NCBI GenBank assembly: GCA_963210315.1
Contig: OY723311.1
Coordinates: forward strand, 372,001 to 436,000
Reading direction: 5' to 3'
DNA: 64,000 bases
DNA from: Rhynchopus euleeides
Taxonomy: Eukaryota > Euglenozoa > Diplonemea > Diplonemida > Diplonemidae
Shown here piece by piece: positions 12,464 through 23,790 of this stretch. Numbering within the stretch: position 1 is the stretch's first letter; each line of letters begins with the position of its first letter. A model generated the notes under the pieces. That model was not told the DNA's origin. It was given only the letters and a program-made list of their open reading frames with translations, and ran no database searches. A program made the position numbers and the translations under genes.

Positions 12464-13097
12464 GAGCTGAACTCGTGTGGATCACTCCCACATCAGGTCG
12501 GAGCCCAGTGCTGCGCGGGAAGCAGTCACTCGGTAGGGAAGGCAAAAGGGGTGCTGAGAGTTTCATGCAAAGCGATGCTTGTGGAAGTTTGGGAACGGCG
12601 AACCTCAGGGCGTGAAGAGCAGCAGCCATCAAGGCCACTCACCCACCCCCACCACCCACCCCCGCCCCGCGGGGCCCATTTTTTTCTCTCCCCGTCTCTG
12701 CCTTCTTTTGAATATTTGAGATCCGTGCGAAACGCCATGGGGTCACTTTCATTTTTTTGGTGCACTTTTTTCATACTGAATTGGGGTACCAAAACTTTTC
12801 AAGTTGTGGACAAATCCCTGTTTGCAAATAAAAAACGTACCTCAAAAAAGCGTCGAAAATGCCGGGAGTAGGGAGTGAAGTTAGCGCGACCACTGAACTG
12901 GGGATCACGGATTTTTTTTTGCACTTTTTACCAAACAGCGTCGAGAAGGGGTGGGATGGGGGAAAGAGGGAGGGGATGTGTGTATTTTAAGCAGGGTTTC
13001 CGCGACGTGGCAAGTGAGCCATTTGGGCCAAATTTTAAGATTTTTCGAAAATCCAGCCATGGCTAAATAGCCACGGTGGAACTTTTTTTGTCACACT
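12464..13097. other. Intergenic, low-complexity
   Basis: Homopolymer-rich stretch with G, C and T runs. A diverged TTTGAATATTTGAGATCCGT..TGGGGTCA sequence near 12709-12745 is related to the CGGATCGTAGTGGGGTCATT family. No credible gene. Confidence 0.5.
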
Positions 13098-13341
13098 TTC
13101 TGGAGGGGGGCCAGGGGGTCTGGGGAGCTTCGCCCCGACCTGTGGCATGTACCTGTAGATTACCTTGTCTTGTGCTGCGCGATAGGAGTCACATCGGATG
13201 ACGGAGACCGGACGACCCTCAGTAACCTCAGTAAGCTGGACGCAGCCAACCCCATCGAATCTGGACGCCCTCCAGGAACAGACGCTCACTACCGTGGCCT
13301 CCGGCCGCTGGGGGGGCTCCGCCCCCCAGACCCCCCTGTGT
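13098..13341 (-). repeat. Two GC-rich hairpin repeat copies (one diverged)
   Basis: A diverged copy spans about 13098-13155 and keeps the terminal CTGTGGCATGTACCTGT motif seen at the end of the copy near 31.1 kb. A well-preserved copy spans 13277-13341 in the opposite orientation to the 12.2-kb copies (CACTACCGTGGCCTCCGG, then GGGGGGCTCCGCCCCCC). Confidence 0.75.
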
Positions 13342-13699
13342 TGTGTCTAGCGACCAGGCCCTTGCAAGAGGATACGGAGAGCGCGATCACTGAACTCAAG
13401 GGACGAAACCGGGGAGACATGTCCTTCGGTCGAAGGCTCACTTGCCTTGGGGGCTGTGGAACCATCAGAGTGCCCGGTGGGCACGTTAATCGAGCGCGCC
13501 GAAGGCGCGCGAGAAAATGGAACACTATCGACACATGTCACTCAACACGGGGGAATGGGGAGGGGAGAGGTTGTGGTGAAACGCCACACCTCGACCTGTG
13601 ATGAGGTGAGATGTGGCTCTGCAATTACGGCACTCCCGCGTGCCGTAAACTCAAATCGGACCTGCGTTCTCTGTGTTCCATTTCCTCCTTCATTGCATG
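13342..13699. other. Intergenic, no gene seen
   Basis: Short overlapping open frames only, none with recognisable content. Contains a small GCGCGCCGAAGGCGCGCG palindrome near 13494-13511. Confidence 0.5.
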
Positions 13700-13921
13700 A
13701 GGGGGTCTTTGCTGGTCGACATACTTCGACAAACTTCGTCAGTTTTCAGCCACTTCAACAGGAAATGCACCAAAATGCACTGACGACCACCCCGTAGCGA
13801 AGACCCCCTGAGGGGGTCTTTGCTGGTCGACATACTTCGACAAACTTCGTCAGTTTTCAGCCACTTCAACAGGAAATGCACCAAAATGCACTGACGACCA
13901 CCCCGTAGCGAAGACCCCCTG
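13700..13921. repeat. 111-bp foldback unit in tandem duplicate
   Basis: Two essentially identical 111-bp copies (13700-13810, 13811-13921). Each unit begins AGGGGGTCTTTGCTGG and ends TAGCGAAGACCCCCTG, so the ends are near-perfect inverted repeats of one another (AGGGGGTCTT-Y-GCT). This suggests a tiny terminal-inverted-repeat element that was tandemly duplicated. Confidence 0.85.
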
Positions 13922-15600
13922 AAGCTACAAAAAAAATTAGGGGGGGTTTGCGGACAAGCTGGTTTTTAGCCACCGTTTTTGGCACCGATGGCTATTCGCG
14001 GAAACCCTGGTTCTGATTGATTTTTTTTGCTGTAACTTTGGCTGTCGCAGCGAAGCGGCAAGCAAAGTAATGTCATAACTCGCCAGTGCGCGCCCTCGAT
14101 TTTTTTTAAGGTGGGTGAACGACATCAGGAGATGGGGAGGTAGTTCAGAACGGTACCTACGCTGCCCTCACCCCACACATCCCGATGTCGGTATCTCCGC
14201 GACCCTTGACACCACGCACTGCATGTGGAATATAATACTCGCGTTACATTGTTTTCTCACCCCACACCGCGCCGCAGAAATAGGGACCGGCAAACCTGAG
14301 AGAGCAAGAGAACCATCAAGATTGACGATCTTCAAGTGCAGAACACCCACAGACAACAAAAAAGTTTGGTTCACGGAGGTCGGCACAGAGCGGAGCTCGA
14401 TGCTGCCTCCTCTGCCACACAAGACTGCTGAGTGTTGGGGGGGGGGGGGAGGGAACTGCTCAGATCGAAACAGTGAAATAGCTTGGTGATGGGTGCAGGG
14501 AAGCAACAGAGAGCATGGTTTGGGAGGCGGCAACATGCAACCCTCAGAATAAGCGGTTGGGGGGGGGGGGGAAGGGAGGGGGTGGCAAGGAAACATGCAG
14601 AGCTGAGGATTTAATCGCTTCGCGACACGCGAAGCGGCTTTCAGGCTCACTCCGGATTGATAGGGGGGATGGGGGTCGGATACGGAGGGGGGGGCGATCG
14701 TCACACAGAAAGTACAGAACACGCGACACTCCTAACTGCAACAGTGGGGGGTCCGTTCTCTCAGAAGTGCAGAAACAGTGACTCGGCTCACAGAAGAGGA
14801 GACGAAAGTGACACAGTTTGGCACAGAGCGAAGGCGCCCATTAATCTAACACTACATACTTTGCGGTGCACCGCTCCACCTCATGGGAAGAGTGCTTTGA
14901 CAGAGGCTTGCTACGCTAATGCGGCTTGACACGCTAAGCGTTAAGCGAGCCACAAGAGTGTGGGGGAAAGAGCAACTAGGCTTTAACCCTTTTCCGACCA
15001 CGGGGGGGTTAATTAATTTTCGAGATTTCGGGTTTCACACCGCGATCGTGAGTAAGTTGGACGAATTTTGGTGTTTTTCAAAATTTCATTTGATGGTGAA
15101 ATCGGTTGTCGCAATTGTATTCAAGACAACACAAACAAAGTCCCCGGAAAATTATTTTTTCCATTTTCCCGGCAGTGACAAAGTGCACACCGTGAAAACA
15201 CCCTGAAATCCTGAAAAAATCGCGTGTTGCCTTGGCAACCCAAATATATTGGGTATCTGGAACCCACTCAGGGCCTACTGTTGCTTTCTCGAGCACAGTT
15301 GTCAAAACCCTACTCTCGGTGACCAAACAATCGCCAAATGGTGGAGTTCAAAGCATGTTACTGCTGATCGCAAAAACCAAATATTTTCGAGGGTTTTCCA
15401 GGGTACGTATATGCAGGCTATATAGGGGGCCTATATAGGTGGGTGGTCGGTGTGGGTGGGGGGCAACTTGACCTCTGCCGTCCAGTGGGACGGAACAAGG
15501 TCTTTTTTCAAAAAAAATTGTTGTCGTGAAATGCGCTGTTCGTGCCATGTTCGAGACTGCCAGAGTTGTTGAACAAAATTATTTCCTTCCCTTGACAAAC
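13922..15600. other. Intergenic, no gene seen
   Basis: Contains G-runs (14436-14451, 14560-14572) and one copy of an approximately 90-bp dispersed repeat at about 14757-14845. The segment near 15497-15555 (GTTGTCGTGAAATGCGCTGT) resembles one near 27684-27720. No supported gene. Confidence 0.5.
14757..14845 (+). repeat. CTCAGAAGTGCAGAAA dispersed repeat, copy 1
   Basis: Order of blocks: CTCAGAAGTGCAGAAA, CGGCTCACAGAAG, GACACAGTTTGGCACAGAG, CGAAGGC. The same block order recurs at 52705-52795 and 52847-52925, and more loosely at 55769-55895. Confidence 0.7.
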
Positions 15601-15623
15601 GCGAAAGCCAAGTCCCTGGTTAA

Positions 15624-17545
15624 TTAGCATTCCTGGTCATGGGGTCTGGGTGTCGTCACCCCCACCGGGCCACTTTCAGTCTCACGAATCCGTGCGAATC
15701 CGTGCGGATCCTGACATGGAGAGGGTGGCGGGGGTGACACAGTGTCTGACAGTGGACTAAGTCGAGTGTCGGCGGGCTGAAAGCCCGGCGAGTCATCCAC
15801 AACAAGGGAGGGTGCAGGCGAGAGAGGAAGGGGGGAAGCAAGTTCTGATGGGGACATGATACTATCCTCGTCAGGCCGAAGGCTTGACGCTGAAACCGGT
15901 GATCCAGGGGACACGGGGGGCTGAGGTTCAACTCTTCCACTGTGAAAGGAGCGTCGTCCCAGGGCAGATTCGCCTGTCTCCTGTATGGGTGCTACCCGCT
16001 TCTGCGCGCGGGGTAACGAGGACTCAGAGGGGAGAGAGGGAGAGAAAGGAAGGCGGCGCCCCACGTAAGGGCTCGGAGATCTCCGCTGTGTGGCGCTCTC
16101 TTGGAGGGGCGGTGAGCCCGTCTGCGGGGTCTGTAGCCCGTCCAGCAGGTCTGTGTGCAGCACGAGCTCCGGAGCCGGAGAGGGCGCCGGAGGCGGTGCT
16201 GCATCTGCTGGTGGAACGAGGCGAGCATCATCGGGCTGGGAGCCCGGCGAGTCAGCCGCAACAAGCGCAACGTGCTCCGCATCCATCTGACGTGGGGTGG
16301 GGGAAGCAGGGGTATTCATTCGAGGGGAAGGCGAGAAAAGAAAACCAGGGAATTCGCGTGGGGTCAACGCAGATGACTCCGCAGAAGAACCCAACTCGCC
16401 CTCACTGGGCTGATCGTCGGGGCAGTGAAGAGCCAAATGCTCAATCACGCCCGGCCAAAGAAGAAGAAGAGACGCACACATGTCCCACTCTGGCTGTTGC
16501 ACACACACTATCCCAGCCCCCCAGAGGGACGGGCCCTCGTCCGAGTGATCCAAACAAATGGCGGTGCGTTTCACGGCATCCTGCCCCATCGAGTCCTCGT
16601 CAGAGGTGTCCAGAACAACGGCGGTGCGTTTCACCGCAGCCGCAGCCGTCGCGTCACTATCCATCACAGACGAGGGAGGGACGTCCTCGCTGGTGGAGCC
16701 CGCATCATCAGCGTCGTCTCCATCGTGCTCCGTGGCATCAGAGCTGCCCTCCTCTCCCTCGCTATCCGAGTTGTTGTCGTCATCGCAGCTGCTGCTGTCG
16801 TCACCCGTGCTCGCATCTTGGTCGACCCTGGGGCGCGCCCATGGTGGCCGGCCGCGCAGCATGTCTTCACATTGGCGCAGGTGCCGCACCGCGTCATGTG
16901 GTGTGTCTCACAGCACATCACCTTCAGGCCGTCCGCGTGGTGGTGGTGGACGCGGCAACACGCAGCTATCGTCAGTGCGTAATTCCGCTTGGCAGAATCG
17001 CACTCGTCGCATTTCGGCTTCGAATGCGCGTTGCACACTTTCCGGGGGCCCAGAGACGTGCTCGCGAGCGACCGCGGCACTGGTACGGGTATAGCGCTGC
17101 GCGGCGGGGGCGGGCGTGGCCCATCCCATTGTGAGGCTCGCGTGGTCCGGGGGATCCCAGTGTAGTCCGGGAACACGTTTGTTCCCCACCTCACGATATT
17201 GCCGTCTGCATCGACGCCTGCGGCCGCACATGCCTGTTCTGCACTCGCCTCTAACGCCGTGATCGTCTCTGCCCCACCTGCGAACACGGGCCGGGGTGTC
17301 ATCCCGCCCCAGACCTCTCCAGCGCCTACCGAGCAGAGGGAGCCGACCCGGTCCTCGCGTCGCGCAGGCCACGGGGTAGGAAGGCTTAGCTGGTCGCATA
17401 GCCTCTTCAGGCAGCCCATCATCGTCCAGAGGAGGTTGCCACGCTCGGCCATCGCGGGGTTGGAGGTTCGCGCCGAGCGCTCCGAGGGCTGTAACGCCTT
17501 CCCTGTGAAGATTTCGAAGTCAAGGGCGAGCTCGATGTTCGACAC
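15624..17545 (-). pseudogene. Degenerate non-LTR retrotransposon pol, C-terminal part
   Basis: Read from 17545, the first residues (ELALDFEIFTG) match ELAVDFELSTG, which lies between the reverse transcriptase and RNase H of the intact element at 37.8-45.2 kb. Further on there is a Cys/His-rich block (CNAHSKPKCDECDSAKR, CCRVHHHHADGL, CCETHHMTRCGTC, CCAAGHH). It follows the same order as that element's tail (CSACQKR, CCRNHHKEGDGL, CKRHSMDRCGDC, CCQAHH). No RNase H separates them here. Around 16.85 kb the open frame shifts, and a long acidic then Pro/Ser-rich frame runs to 15624. That may be an unrelated tail or a second frame of the same decayed ORF. I infer an old relative of the intact element rather than a host gene. 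Confidence 0.6.
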
Positions 17546-17576
17546 CGTGCCTTGCTTCGTCCATTGGAGCGCTGCG

Positions 17577-18022
17577 ACAAAAAATCACAAAAAAATCACA
17601 AAAAAACACAAAAAATCGTCAGCTGATTGAGGGTGTGATATGAGGGTTCTATCCAACAAGGATATCAAGGCGGCACTTTCAAAGTCCTGCCAAGGACAGC
17701 GCCACGTGGGTGTGTGCTTCTGATATATGTTATGTCATCATGTGAACCCTCCCCAGCGTGTGCCAACATCCCTGACACGCTCACGAAAAGCATGACACGG
17801 AGAAAACAGGTGCCGAAACAACCTGCCGAGCACACGGGTGGTGCCACGTTGATCCACGCAGCGATCTCCCATGACAGGAAGCCTTGTCGCCACGGCAGAG
17901 TCGCCGCAGACTGTGGGAGAGGTGTCGCCAGTCACCTTGAGGTTGCAGTGTGTCATCAGGCTAAGACCCGTGCCCTCTTCACCTCCCCTATTAGGTTGCT
18001 CCGCGAAAAGAGCGCGGAATAG
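17577..18022. other. Spacer between two diverging retroelement remnants
   Basis: Starts with a run of ATCACAAAAAA repeats (17583-17620) and ends at a perfect palindrome. No recognisable gene. A plus-strand frame has a weak Cys/His pattern near 17880-17960 (KPCRHGRVAADCG) that I could not assign. Confidence 0.4.
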
Positions 18023-18093
18023 CCGCCGAACTCACAAAAAATCACAAAAGGCGGATTTTTTGCGATTTTTGTGATTTTTTGTGAGTTCGGCGG
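18023..18093. repeat. Perfect 27-bp inverted repeat (hairpin)
   Basis: Arms of 27 bp beginning CCGCCGAACTCACAAAAA, with a 17-nt loop, match without a mismatch. The palindrome abuts the start of the RNase H remnant at 18094. The ATCACAAAA blocks within the arms also occur at 17583-17620. Confidence 0.9.
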
Positions 18094-18702
18094 ACCGAAT
18101 GGGACATCTGGCAGAGGCTGCGCAAGCTCGCCCAAACATACGATGTCACCACCCACCTCCGCTACATCCCGTCGCATGTTGGGGTGGTAGGGAACGAACT
18201 TGCTGACAAGCAGGCGCAGATCGGTGCGTTCAAGCCCCAGATGGAGCCGATCAGCCTCGCGTCGGCCCGTGTCACCCTCCGCCGACACATATACAGCGGG
18301 ACCACGTTGCCCCGCACAGACAGCGTGTACGCGTATCGGTCAGGAATCGGGGAGACGCGACTGCAGCGCCCTGACCTCCGCATGGAGGGCCTTACCCGCT
18401 TAGGGGAAACCACCATCCGCCGCCTCCGGGCCGACCACCACCGCCTGGTGTACGACCACGACGTCCCGGGCAGCGCACAACCACCGTGCAAACCCTGCCT
18501 GAAGCTTGCGCCGGACAGCCCCCCGCCTGGGGTCTCGCTGAAGCACCTATTCTTCGGCTGTCCCGCGACAGCGTCAGCCCGACACCACCTCACAGCCACA
18601 AGCGTGCACAACCTGCTGCTGCACAACTGCAAGGGGGCCCTACGCTACCTGGCTGAGGCAGGGGTGACGGAGCACAGCGAGAAGGACTACCTGATCTCGT
18701 GA
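18090..18702 (+). pseudogene. Non-LTR retrotransposon RNase H and C-terminal zinc region (remnant)
   Basis: An open frame of about 200 codons begins next to the palindrome. It shows YDVTTHLRYIPSHVGVVGNE followed by LADKQAQ, the last part of a retroelement RNase H domain (HxGxxGNExAD). Then comes a tail with IRRLRADHHRLVYD, CKPC and HLFFGCP, the usual C..C....H....C zinc pattern after RNase H in I/ingi/Jockey-like elements. No reverse transcriptase lies upstream, so it is 5'-truncated. The RNase H is of the HVGxxGNE kind, unlike the HVKRESNTDADAL kind in the intact element, so it comes from another lineage. It ends with TGA at 18700-18702. Confidence 0.75.
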
Positions 18703-19534
18703 AACCTGCAAAAATCAACAGCGGTCAAGGGCTTCGGCCTGACACCCCAGCACCCCCCCCCCCCACCCCCAGACCCACGTCACTTTCCACGGGCCGCCAG
18801 GCGCGTCAGCGTCGGCGACCGCCCGCCCCCAGTCTGAGAGGCAGCAGCCACGACTCGGCAGGAGGCGGGCACAACAAAAAAAGGGAGAGTCGTCACTGTG
18901 CATATCAGCACGGTCCCGCCCTCTGAGCCAGACTAACCCGCCCATAAAGGAAAAGAGGAAGAGGCGACGTAAGGCAATGCCTCCGTGCGGCAAGGAGAAC
19001 ACGAAATACACCGAGGTTATCCCCCGCCCCGACAGGCGGCTCCTCCGTTGTGTGTGTATGTGGGGGGCGTGATCTAACAAAAGGGTTCACACCCCCGCCC
19101 CCACCGACCAAGGGCCAGCTGTGGAGGGAGATCGTGGCATTGAAATAAAATGGCCAGAACAGCAATACAAGAGAGAAGAAGGGGCATCGTCAGCCGCGAT
19201 GTCGAAAATCGGACTACACGAATAGTCGAGCGGGACGGGGGTGTGCACGGGAGTGGCACAGCCCTTCCTTCCCCACCCCGAGTCTCTGCAGCCACATTTC
19301 TTTTGGCGCTGAGGAGGTGGGTTTCGTTGGGGCGGCGCCAAACTGTGTCTGGAGCACAGACCAGTCTCTGAATAATCAGAAAGGACGGGAAATATCACTG
19401 AATACAATACAAAAGCATTAAAAAATCCCGGCGTCTGGCATGCAGAAACGCAGCAGGAAAAGTCACACGCACGATTCGCAAACCAGATGTATCTGGAATC
19501 ATAACTCTTAGTGACTCGGTCATATTGACTGACT
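18703..19534. other. Intergenic, no gene seen
   Basis: C-rich and G-rich low-complexity tracts and short frames without recognisable content. I see no RNA gene. Confidence 0.5.
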
Positions 19535-19672
19535 GACTCTGACCCAACTGAGTCGGTCAGTCAAAAAATTTGACTGGCTGGGCCAATAATAGGCCCCAGT
19601 CAACCGAGTGAGTTGCCTGGGCCATTATTGGCCAGTCTGTCAAAAAAATGGACTGAGTTGGGGTCGAGTCCA
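19535..19672. repeat. Imperfect foldback, about 60-bp arms
   Basis: Left arm 19535-19595 (TGACCCAACTGAGTC then GGGCCAATAATAGGCC) pairs with right arm 19618-19672 (GGGCCATTATTGGCC then GGACTGAGTTGGGGTC). About 22 bp separate the arms. Several substitutions between arms indicate an old element. Confidence 0.75.
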
Positions 19673-20479
19673 GGGCTTCCCACAATCTTCATCCCTCCAA
19701 AAAGTCATGACGATTTTTTCCACAGAAAAAAAGGCTCTCAAAAAAAAAATTCCGCCGCGCGCTTCGCGCGCGGCGGCTTCGGCCATGATGCTCGGTGGGC
19801 CATGCGGCCGGGTCACAGGTTGCGCCACATCTTGCGGCGACTCCTCTTCATCTTCAGAGAGAGGGTAGTCCAGCAGCTCTGGGGTGGCGGTCCGCTGCCT
19901 CTTCAGGTCGGGGGGCTGTGAGCGAGACCGCGACCGCGACCGCGAGCCAGAGGGCTGGGGCACTGGAGGCGCAGGGGCAGGACCCGGGGCAGATGCAGGA
20001 AGGACACGCTTGTTCCGCTTGTCGTCCTTTTCGATGAAGTCCAGGAGGGCTTTCTTCGACTGGTACGCCTTGGGGAGTTGAATGTGGCGGTACCGAGCCT
20101 GCTCAAGCAGGATGTCGCGGTCTTTCTGGAATGCCGAGGCGGATCCAGGCGGATCTTGGATGCGTCGACATTCCTTCTTGCACCGAAGCCAAAAGCCGCC
20201 AGTGACATGTTGTGGGAAGGGATATGGGGGTTGGATGAAACTGTGCGGGTGATGAGTGTAGATCGAACAGAAGGAGGGATGCGGGGATGGACCTGCGTGC
20301 GCAGTGGCGAACATCGTGTGGGGGAGGCGGGTCGACCTGCGTGTGCAGTAGCAAACATCCAATTCCTGAACGATTTTGAGCCTTTCTTGCGACGTCGGAT
20401 GGCGTCTCAGTGCTGGGCGGAAACCTTTCATGCAACAAGCTGTATGCCTGGTAGAACCAGGCCAAACCGGGAAGCCCAA
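19640..20479 (-). CDS. Hypothetical basic/acidic protein with RS dipeptides, probably truncated
   Basis: Open frame of 279 codons; the coding-like core is about 20215 down to 19760. That core holds RYRHIQLPKAYQSKKALLDF, a short amphipathic stretch loosely like a SAP motif. It is followed by a proline-rich segment, an RSRSRSRS tract, a KRQR basic cluster and an acidic DYPLSEDEEES patch. Such composition is common in nuclear proteins. The C-terminal 35 residues are encoded by the foldback at 19535-19672 and its flank, so the true 3' end is probably lost. The N-terminal third has low coding quality. I do not recognise a family, and this may be a gene remnant. Confidence 0.3.
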   Translation of the reverse strand: MGFPVWPGSTRHTACCMKGFRPALRRHPTSQERLKIVQELDVCYCTRRSTRLPHTMFATAHAGPSPHPSFCSIYTHHPHSFIQPPYPFPQHVTGGFWLRCKKECRRIQDPPGSASAFQKDRDILLEQARYRHIQLPKAYQSKKALLDFIEKDDKRNKRVLPASAPGPAPAPPVPQPSGSRSRSRSRSQPPDLKRQRTATPELLDYPLSEDEEESPQDVAQPVTRPHGPPSIMAEAAAREARGGIFFLRAFFSVEKIVMTFWRDEDCGKPWTRPQLSPFF

Positions 20480-21648
20480 AAATGAGGAAAATCCTCAGCC
20501 CCCCAAAAAAAAATCTGGAAGAAAATCGTCAATCCCAAAAAGTGGGAAAATGGGGGGAAAAAAAAAGACGATTTCTTCGGGAAAATCGTCTTAGGGGAAG
20601 CCCTGGTCGAGTCAGTCAATTTGATCGAGTCACTGAGAGCTATGCTGGAATAAAGCAAACTCGCACCTCCCCCTCTCGGCGTGTAACTCTGGCAGGGGCA
20701 CCGGGGACGGGGTACACCGATTTGATGACTTCACTGTTTTAGTTCAATGAGAGCTCGAACTTCTTTCGGGTAGGACAGGCTGGGGCGGGCGGTGTCAAAG
20801 TTGTTTTGGCAAAACAGAAAGAGGGAGAAAAGAACCGGCGGATGTCCAGCATGTAGACGTGTGCTGTTGCACAAGATCCAGCAAAAAGAAACAGTGTGGC
20901 TGCAAGTCAGAAAGGAAGACCCCGCAAACCTGCAAACTGGGGAACAACCAGGTGTGGCTCTATTTTGGGGGTATTTTGGCCAATTTTCGAAATCCTATTT
21001 TGGGTTTTTTGCACTTTTTTTGGGTGCTTTTTTGCACGATTTCTGTGCCTCAGACACAGATTTTGGTGTGATTTTTGCGCTATTTTGATTCACTCGGCCT
21101 GACCGATGCATACGATTCGAAAAAATGGCGAAAAAATCGCTATCAACAACGGTGAACGAATGGAGGTAGATGGGGAAGTGGGAGGACACAGCACGCCCTC
21201 TCACTGATCGCCATCTGTACACTACCTCTCTGTTCAAGGCGGTCAGTGTCACTTGATGGCGCTGCACACAAATCACTGCTACATCCCAGGGCGCCTTCCC
21301 TTGTGAGAATAGCGGAACTTCTGCGGTTGCAGTTTGGTGGTTGAGGCCGGCGGTGATATCACTTTGGTGACTGTGCTTCCTTCCCCCTGAGCTCGATCAG
21401 ATCCAGGTCGACCTGGTGCTGCGTGGCTCCTGGTGTGCCATCTCTTGCATGCCACGGATGCCCACCAAGTCGAACCCGAAACATGACGACCCTTTCGAGA
21501 TGTCATGGCCGCAAGCCCGCAAACCCGATCGCATTCGCAAGGTGGTTCGTCTCTTAGAGATCAGTGCTCGGGCCCAGCCTTCCGCGAGGGTGCTGGAACC
21601 GACATGCCGCAGCCCCGTACGCGCAAGGACTTGGCTCCAAGACCAGGC
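20480..21648. other. Intergenic, no gene seen
   Basis: A/T homopolymer runs, short inverted GAAAATCGTC motifs at 20520-20590, and short frames without recognisable content. Confidence 0.5.
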
Positions 21649-21719
21649 ACATGCCACAGGGGGGTGTGGGGGGCGGAGCCCCCCAGCCGCCGGAGGCCAC
21701 GGTAGCGAACGTCTGTTGG
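21649..21719 (+). repeat. GC-rich hairpin repeat, copy 5
   Basis: Begins CACATGCCACAGGGGGGTGT, then the GGGGGGCGGAGCCCCCC palindrome and GCCGGAGGCCACGGTAGCGA, ending GTCTGTTGG. Confidence 0.85.
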
Positions 21720-21807
21720 CCTGGCTCCATAGTCGCATACGCTCAAGTACAACACAACTGACAGATAGCACATGTCGCATGGGGGGACGATAAATTGTCG
21801 CGCAAAG

Positions 21808-21877
21808 ACATGCCACAGGGGGGTCTGGGGGGCGGAGCCCCCCAGCCGCCGGAGGCCACGGTAGTGAACATCTGTTG
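21808..21877 (+). repeat. GC-rich hairpin repeat, copy 6
   Basis: Same family, 159 bp downstream of the previous copy and in the same orientation. ACATGCCACAGG begins it and GTGAACATCTGTTGG ends it. Confidence 0.85.
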
Positions 21878-21929
21878 GTTTGAGCTCGAGAGCAAGCCTC
21901 TCACACCACCGCCCTCCGACCCCCCTCTC

Positions 21930-22221
21930 CACCCCCCAGGTGCAACATTTTTTTGCACCCGGAAAATGTGTTCTTTTGACTGTTTGAGCACATCCAAGAC
22001 CGGGAACATAGAAGAATTCTGCTGAAAACCCAAAGGAAAATGGTGCAAAAAAGTAGTGACCACCACCCCCATCCCACCTCCGGGTGCAAAAATTTTTTTG
22101 GCCACGGAAAATGTGTTCTTTTGAATGTTTGAGCACATCCAAGACCGGGAACATAAAAATTTTCTGCCAATACCAAGTAGGGTCACAATAAAATCCAAAG
22201 GAAAAAGGTGCAAAAAAATAG
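21930..22221. repeat. Tandem duplication, about 145-bp unit
   Basis: Two diverged copies carry GGAAAATGTGTTCTTTTGA, GAGCACATCCAAGACCGGGA and CCAAAGGAAAA..GGTGCAAAAAA in the same order. The period is 145 bp on the left and 166 bp on the right because of a 21-bp insertion in the second copy. Confidence 0.8.
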
Positions 22222-23790
22222 TGCAAAAAAATATTTTTTCCCCAAATTCCTATTTTCATTCCGTGAAATAGATACACGCCTGGGAACAACCAGTGGGTAT
22301 TTTTTTTTTGCGGCCTGTGTGGTTGTCTTCGTCGTTTTTCTTCTGCGACCGGACATCCCCTTCTGGAGACACCGATCTTCACTATCAACCGCTAGCTGAT
22401 GCTGGAGCTTTCGGGAGCCTCTGCGAGTGGGTGGCCACGTTTTCTTTGGTGGACGCATCCAAAAGGAAATAAATAAATAAAGAACCCGAAAAGAGGTCGA
22501 GGCACCCGCTCCACACCGGCATCTTGGGGCTGGGGGTTCACAGTTCACACAGGTGAGGATCAGTCCTCTGTGAGGCGCTTATCCTGAAGACGTTCCAGTT
22601 CCCCAGTCGGTCTCCAGAAACTCGGGCCGCGTCTGGCGCTGTATCGCCTCGGCGGGGCTGTCGTCCCTTACAGTCTTCTCTGTACGAGGTCATCCACAGG
22701 CTGCACACCTGCCCCGCGGCTGTGTGGCAGTCTTCGCGGAGTGCAATGCGAAGGTCTGGCCTGACGTGGTGTGACTATTTAGACTCCAGGTGTCTCCACC
22801 CTTCCTGGTCTGGGGAGCCTCGGTACCCAAGCCGTTTTAGGTCATGCTCCGGACCACGGCCGTGCTAGACTCCTGGTGCAGGCACCCGTCATGGTCCGGG
22901 GACGGCCCCCCCAGGCAGTTTAACGTCTTACCCAGGACCTGTTTTTTTTCCCTCTTGTGTCCCATGCCTTGTTTGCAGTGATCGCATTGTTGGCCATCCT
23001 TGCTGTAGTTCGGCATGCCGCCCTTCCCACCTTCCCCCACCCCCTCCCCGGCGGTTTTGCTCTCCGTGTGGTTTGGTGGTACTGGTGAGCCATCTGGGGA
23101 AAGAACCTTGACAATCCCGGGCCGGCAGTACGTTCGTCACCCCCACGGGCTCGGCCGGTTTCTAAACCTTTAGGCAATCTACGTCCGCAGGCCAAGAACC
23201 CGGTGTGCAGATGCACGTTGGGAGCCCCCTGAAGTCCGCACACGCCCTCTCTGAGTAGTCCCCGACCAAGCGCTGGCCTCTCTGACCGACTACCATGCCG
23301 CCGCAGGCCAAGAACCCGGTGTGCCGAAGCACATTGGGAGCCCCCTGAAGTCAACACAGCACCCCGCCAGTGGCTCCAGCTGTCCCTCCCCATGTCAGAG
23401 TTGACGGAAAAAGGCGGACCCTCTTTTGTCCCAGTGCTCCGTGCTATGCACTGGGACCCCGTTGCCCAGGCGGACCAGCCTGGGGGAGCCCTCGGGGTGT
23501 GGGGTTGAGTTTTACGACTTCCCTAGGTCTTAGGTAGTTTAAGGTCGTGCCCAGGACCTTTTTGACAAGGGTGAGGTTGGTAGCAGAGGTAGGTATTCGT
23601 CGATCGCGAGAACACCCCACACGCCTGCTGCGGGTGTGGTGTGTCCTGCATGACCTGCGTCGCAAGGGCTCAACACAAAAGCGAAACAATCCCGCTGCGG
23701 GCATTAGTTTAGCAGGAAACATCGGTGTGCGGTTAGAAAGCGCACACCCGCTGTATCCCTCTCCCACCATCTTATGACATGGGGTAATCA
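22222..23790. other. Intergenic, small duplications only
   Basis: A 116-bp direct duplication (CGCAGGCCAAGAACCCGGTG at 23186 and 23302). GCCCAGGACC motifs recur at about 22930 and 23549. No supported gene. Confidence 0.5.

Noticed and set aside
15624..16889. Independent 421-aa host gene
   Set aside because: Its first codons overlap the Cys/His block of a retroelement remnant in another frame, and the rest is low-complexity acidic and Pro/Ser-rich sequence. A decayed element tail is more economical.
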